8,642 bases of DNA from Ruminiclostridium sp. (lineage in GTDB: Bacteria; Bacillota; Clostridia; Oscillospirales; Oscillospiraceae): positions 1 to 8,642 of the forward strand of contig JABUSR010000199.1 in assembly GCA_021442645.1 (NCBI GenBank), written 5' to 3'. A program made the translations under genes and the position numbers. Each line of letters starts with the position of its first letter. Position 1 is the stretch's first letter. Shown piece by piece: positions 6,098-8,642 of this stretch. The notes beneath the pieces are model-generated. The model saw only the letters and a program-made list of their open reading frames with translations, was not told the DNA's origin and made no database searches.

Positions 6098-6107
6098 CAA
6101 ATCTCTC

Positions 6108-6602
6108 TCAGAAGAAGATCTTGCCATTCTCCAGCTCATCCAGCACATCGCCTTCAAAATGGACGTTGAAGGGAGTCACCAGGAAGGTATTCCTGGCCAC
6201 CTTCTTAATCTCGCCCTCCTGAGCATAGGCCACGCCGGACAGGAAGTCCAGAAGACGGCGGCCCACGTTTTCATCGGTCTCTTCCAGGTTCAGAACCACC
6301 GTGCGCTTTTCACGCAGATGGTTGGCAATCTCGGCCGCATTGTCATAGCGGCGAGGCTTCACCAGGACCACCTGAATCTGGGTTGTAGCGTGGATATTCA
6401 CCACTTTGTCGCTGGCAGGCTGCTGCCGGGGAGGCATCTGACGCTCCCGACGGCGGGGAGCTTCCTCCCGGACCGGCGGGGGAGGTGGCGGCACATCTTC
6501 GTCGTCCTCGTCCTCGTACAGCTCTTCGTCCTCGTCATAGTCGTCTTCCATCTCATCTTCGTAAGGATGGGTGAGGCGCTTGATTTCGTCTAAGAATCCC
6601 AT
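6108..6602 (-). CDS. sepF: Cell division protein SepF
   Basis: SepF polymerises into rings or arcs, binds the FtsZ C-terminus and anchors the Z-ring to the membrane. The 164-residue product begins with a short amphipathic membrane-targeting helix (MGFLDEIKRL). Next come a very acidic Asp/Glu/Tyr linker (15-36), a run of six prolines (38-43) and an Arg-rich stretch (45-59). The compact SepF (DUF552) domain lies at about 66-152, with IQVVLVKPRRYDNAAEIANH, the TVVLNLEE strand, the FLSGVAYAQEG segment and FLVTPFNV. GGGGGA is 7-8 bases upstream of the ATG. It sits between yggS and divIVA, as ylmF does in Bacillus, apart from the missing ylmG and ylmH. Identification is secure. Confidence 0.95.
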   Translation of the reverse strand: MGFLDEIKRLTHPYEDEMEDDYDEDEELYEDEDDEDVPPPPPPVREEAPRRRERQMPPRQQPASDKVVNIHATTQIQVVLVKPRRYDNAAEIANHLREKRTVVLNLEETDENVGRRLLDFLSGVAYAQEGEIKKVARNTFLVTPFNVHFEGDVLDELENGKIFF

Positions 6603-6648
6603 GAATCGTTCCCCCTATATTTTGTGAAGATAACTCCGCTGACACATC

Positions 6649-7380
6649 TCATTCCTGGGGATGCCATGGCGGACGTGCACCGAAAAGAGCAGTACCCACA
6701 CGCACCATGGTGGAACCGCCCTCAATCGCAAGGGGATAATCTCCGCTCATGCCCATGGAAAGGCAGTCTATAGTAGATTTATTATCCCCTAATTTTTCCT
6801 TCATGTCAACAAAAAGCTGATAAGTTTCTCTGAAAAAGGCACGATTTTCTTCGTCGGATGCTGTGGCAGGGGGGATGCACATGATACCCCGCAGATTCAG
6901 GTGGGGGCACTCTAGGGCATGGCGGGCCAGTGCCAGGATCTCGTCGATGGCGGCACCTCCCTTGCTCTCCTCGTCACCGATGTTCACTTCCAGCAGGATA
7001 TCCTGGACCACACCCACTTTTGCGGCCTGTTTCTCCACGGCGTCCATAAGGCGCACGGAGTCGATGGACTCGATCATGTCCACCTTGCCCACCACGAACT
7101 TCACCTTGTTGGTCTGCAGGTGACCGATGAAGTGGACCTCGGCCCCCTCATAGGCGTTGTCCTCCAGGTGCGCCACCAGTTCCTGGACCCGGTTCTCACC
7201 GCAGACGGTGATCCCGGCTTTGATTGCGTTGCGAATAGTATCGGAGGTCTGCACCTTGGTAGCAGCCACTAAGGTGATCTCGTCGGGGTCCCGGCCGGCG
7301 GCCTGGGCAGCCCGGTGCATGGTTTCCCGCACAGCCGCCACGTTGGCGGCTATGGTCTCATAGCTCTTGGTTTCTGGCAT
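6649..7380 (-). CDS. yggS: YggS/YlmE-family pyridoxal-phosphate homeostasis protein
   Basis: YggS-family proteins bind pyridoxal 5'-phosphate on a single TIM-barrel domain without known catalytic activity and keep B6 vitamers and amino-acid pools balanced. The 243-residue product is of normal length. The PLP-bearing lysine is Lys42 in LVAATKVQ. Other family segments are CGENRVQEL (60-68), HFIGHLQTNKVK (83-94), LLEVNIGDEESKGG, the LSMGMSGDY motif (207-215) and the phosphate-binding EGGSTMVRVGTALFG end. The ATG is 3 bases after the stop of the HlyD-like gene, with AAAGGTGG inside that gene's last codons, so the two are translationally linked. In Bacillus the homologue ylmE precedes sepF in the same way. 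The link to division is by gene neighbourhood only. Confidence 0.95.
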   Translation of the reverse strand: MPETKSYETIAANVAAVRETMHRAAQAAGRDPDEITLVAATKVQTSDTIRNAIKAGITVCGENRVQELVAHLEDNAYEGAEVHFIGHLQTNKVKFVVGKVDMIESIDSVRLMDAVEKQAAKVGVVQDILLEVNIGDEESKGGAAIDEILALARHALECPHLNLRGIMCIPPATASDEENRAFFRETYQLFVDMKEKLGDNKSTIDCLSMGMSGDYPLAIEGGSTMVRVGTALFGARPPWHPQE

Positions 7381-7383
7381 AAG

Positions 7384-8607
7384 TCAATGTACCACCTTTC
7401 CATCATATAGTTCGGTGGAAGCGAGGACGACCTCGTCTCCGGACCGAAGAATCCGTTTGTCATTCTCATCCCTCAGATCGGGCCTCACCAAGTAGTAGGT
7501 CTCGTTCTCCGCCAGAATCTTCACCGGGCGGAAGACTGCGTTGTACCCTGAAGACACAAACACGCCATTCTCCCCCTCATAGACCCGCAGAGCCTCCTTG
7601 GGAATGAGGATTCCCTCTCTGCTTTTCAGGATGATGCGGCAGTTCTCCCTCCGCAGCTCGCCGGCCTCGTGTTCATCCCGGGAGGACCGGAACACCACCA
7701 CCACCTGGCCGTCCTGGATTTCTCCTATGCTCTCCACCTCCATATCCAGGGACTGGGAGATGGAATCAAAATAGACCGACGCGTCCTGTCCGGGGGCCAG
7801 AATGTCGGCATATTCTCCGGGCAGGGTGGCCGCCATGCACCACACGGGGTTGGTCACCAGTTTGCCCAGGCTGCCCTCGGCAGACAGCGGAGTAATCTGA
7901 GAGAACTCGGCCAGTTCCTCAGGAAGGAGGCCGAGGAGAGAATCATGGGAGAGGATTGTCTCATACCCATCCAGATAGGAGGAAAACATTCCCGAGGCGG
8001 GGGCTTTGATCTCCGTGGCTCCTGCCTGATAGTTCTGGAGCTCCGCAAACTGTTGGTTCAGTACCGTGGCCGCCGCATTCATCTCCGACGCGGCCTCGCT
8101 GGAGACCAGGTACTCTCGCCGCAGCACCAGTTTCCGGTAGGTGGCAGTCTCCTCCTCCAGGTTGGTATAGTTCCCCGAGGCTGCAGCTGACCGAAGGCTT
8201 ATCAAGGCATCCATGGTCTGGTTCTCCAGGCTGGATCCTGTAGCGGACTCGGAATAGGTCGCGTACTGGAGTGCCCCCAGTGCAGTTCGGACCTGCATCA
8301 GCTCCTCCTGCTTCTCCACATAGTTCTCGTCCTGGTAGACCACAGCCACCGTAGCGTCCTTGGCCACCTTTTCGCCCTCGTTTCGTCTGAGCTGGACTAA
8401 GCCATCTCCGCCGCCATTCACTGGAACCTCGTATCGGACCACCCAGCCCTCAGCCTGGACGCTCTCCTCCATGGAGTCCTCGTAGACGACCACAAAGGAG
8501 TAAGGGTCCCGCAGACCGTTCCAAGCGGAAAAGATCAGGTAGACCACAATGGCCACAATGGCCAGCGGTACCACGATTTTTTGGAATGTTGCTCCCTGCT
8601 TTTTCAT
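7384..8607 (-). CDS. Membrane-anchored HlyD-like (periplasmic adaptor-type) protein
   Basis: The 407-residue protein has a short positive N-terminus (MKKQGATFQK) and one membrane segment (about 10-29), and is expected to be mostly extracytoplasmic. The first half of a split lipoyl/barrel-sandwich domain covers about 50-92 (including VRYEVPVNGG). A helical, probably coiled-coil hairpin follows (about 93-195). The second lipoyl half begins at IKAPASGMFSSY (200-211). Beta-rich regions follow, including the EGILIPKEALRVYEGENGVF segment (331-350) typical of HlyD/RND-type adaptors. The start has AAGGAAGG at 7-base spacing. No ABC, RND or MFS transporter partner is in the window. Its stop is 3 bases before yggS, placing it in the division operon. 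The function is unknown: it may be an adaptor for a distant transporter or an envelope scaffold linked to the divisome. The operon promoter lies beyond the right edge. Confidence 0.8.
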   Translation of the reverse strand: MKKQGATFQKIVVPLAIVAIVVYLIFSAWNGLRDPYSFVVVYEDSMEESVQAEGWVVRYEVPVNGGGDGLVQLRRNEGEKVAKDATVAVVYQDENYVEKQEELMQVRTALGALQYATYSESATGSSLENQTMDALISLRSAAASGNYTNLEEETATYRKLVLRREYLVSSEAASEMNAAATVLNQQFAELQNYQAGATEIKAPASGMFSSYLDGYETILSHDSLLGLLPEELAEFSQITPLSAEGSLGKLVTNPVWCMAATLPGEYADILAPGQDASVYFDSISQSLDMEVESIGEIQDGQVVVVFRSSRDEHEAGELRRENCRIILKSREGILIPKEALRVYEGENGVFVSSGYNAVFRPVKILAENETYYLVRPDLRDENDKRILRSGDEVVLASTELYDGKVVH

Positions 8608-8642
8608 ATCTTTGCCTTCCTTAATTGCGCCCTTTCTCCTGC

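Noticed and set aside
5214..6593. Plus-strand open frame of 459 codons opposite divIVA and sepF
   Set aside because: It spans two well-supported minus-strand genes plus their intergenic regions and the terminator, and its product has no family features. It is a shadow frame.
1..8642. CRISPR arrays, tRNA or rRNA genes, insertion sequences, phage attachment sites
   Set aside because: No regularly spaced repeats, no TTCGA-type tRNA arm with a cloverleaf, no transposase or integrase motifs and no terminal inverted repeats were seen.

Overview
The window is a compact, GC-rich chromosomal segment of a Gram-positive bacterium, most likely a clostridial gut Firmicute of the Oscillospiraceae type. 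This is inferred from three things: a lexA gene with a Firmicute-type GAAC-N4-GTTT operator, the division-cluster order yggS-sepF-divIVA-ileS-lspA-rluD (the Bacillus ylmE-ylmF-divIVA-ileS-lspA-ylyB arrangement), and GC-rich codon use with strong Shine-Dalgarno sites. The species cannot be fixed from the sequence alone.

Layout. Bases 1-120 hold what may be the 3' end of an unidentified plus-strand gene, closed by a bidirectional terminator (122-153). lexA (271-864, +) follows, with a SOS operator overlapping a 17-bp-spaced sigma-A promoter. lexA converges on the minus-strand block, and the two share a bidirectional terminator at 882-914. All other genes are on the minus strand. In transcription order (right to left) they are a membrane-anchored HlyD-like protein (8607-7384), yggS (7380-6649), sepF (6602-6108) and divIVA (6041-5337), then a strong intrinsic terminator (5299-5261). 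After it come ileS (5144-2388), lspA with a GTG start (2304-1825) and an RluD-type pseudouridine synthase (1828-914).

How the genes fit together. The right-hand block is a cell-division module: SepF tethers FtsZ to the membrane, DivIVA marks curved membrane or poles, YggS buffers pyridoxal phosphate, and the HlyD-like protein is an unexplained extracytoplasmic component. The left-hand block serves translation and envelope processing: isoleucine charging, lipoprotein signal peptide removal and rRNA pseudouridylation, with lspA and rluD overlapping by ATGA. lexA is an independent SOS-regulated unit.

No CRISPR array, tRNA, rRNA, insertion sequence or prophage is visible, and I find no convincing novel system. 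The points most worth a second look are the orphan HlyD-like protein in the division cluster, the DivIVA N-terminus in which the membrane-contacting Phe-Arg pair reads Phe-Gly, the absence of ylmG and ylmH homologues between sepF and divIVA, the T-box-less structured leader of ileS, and a second dyad inside the lexA promoter spacer.
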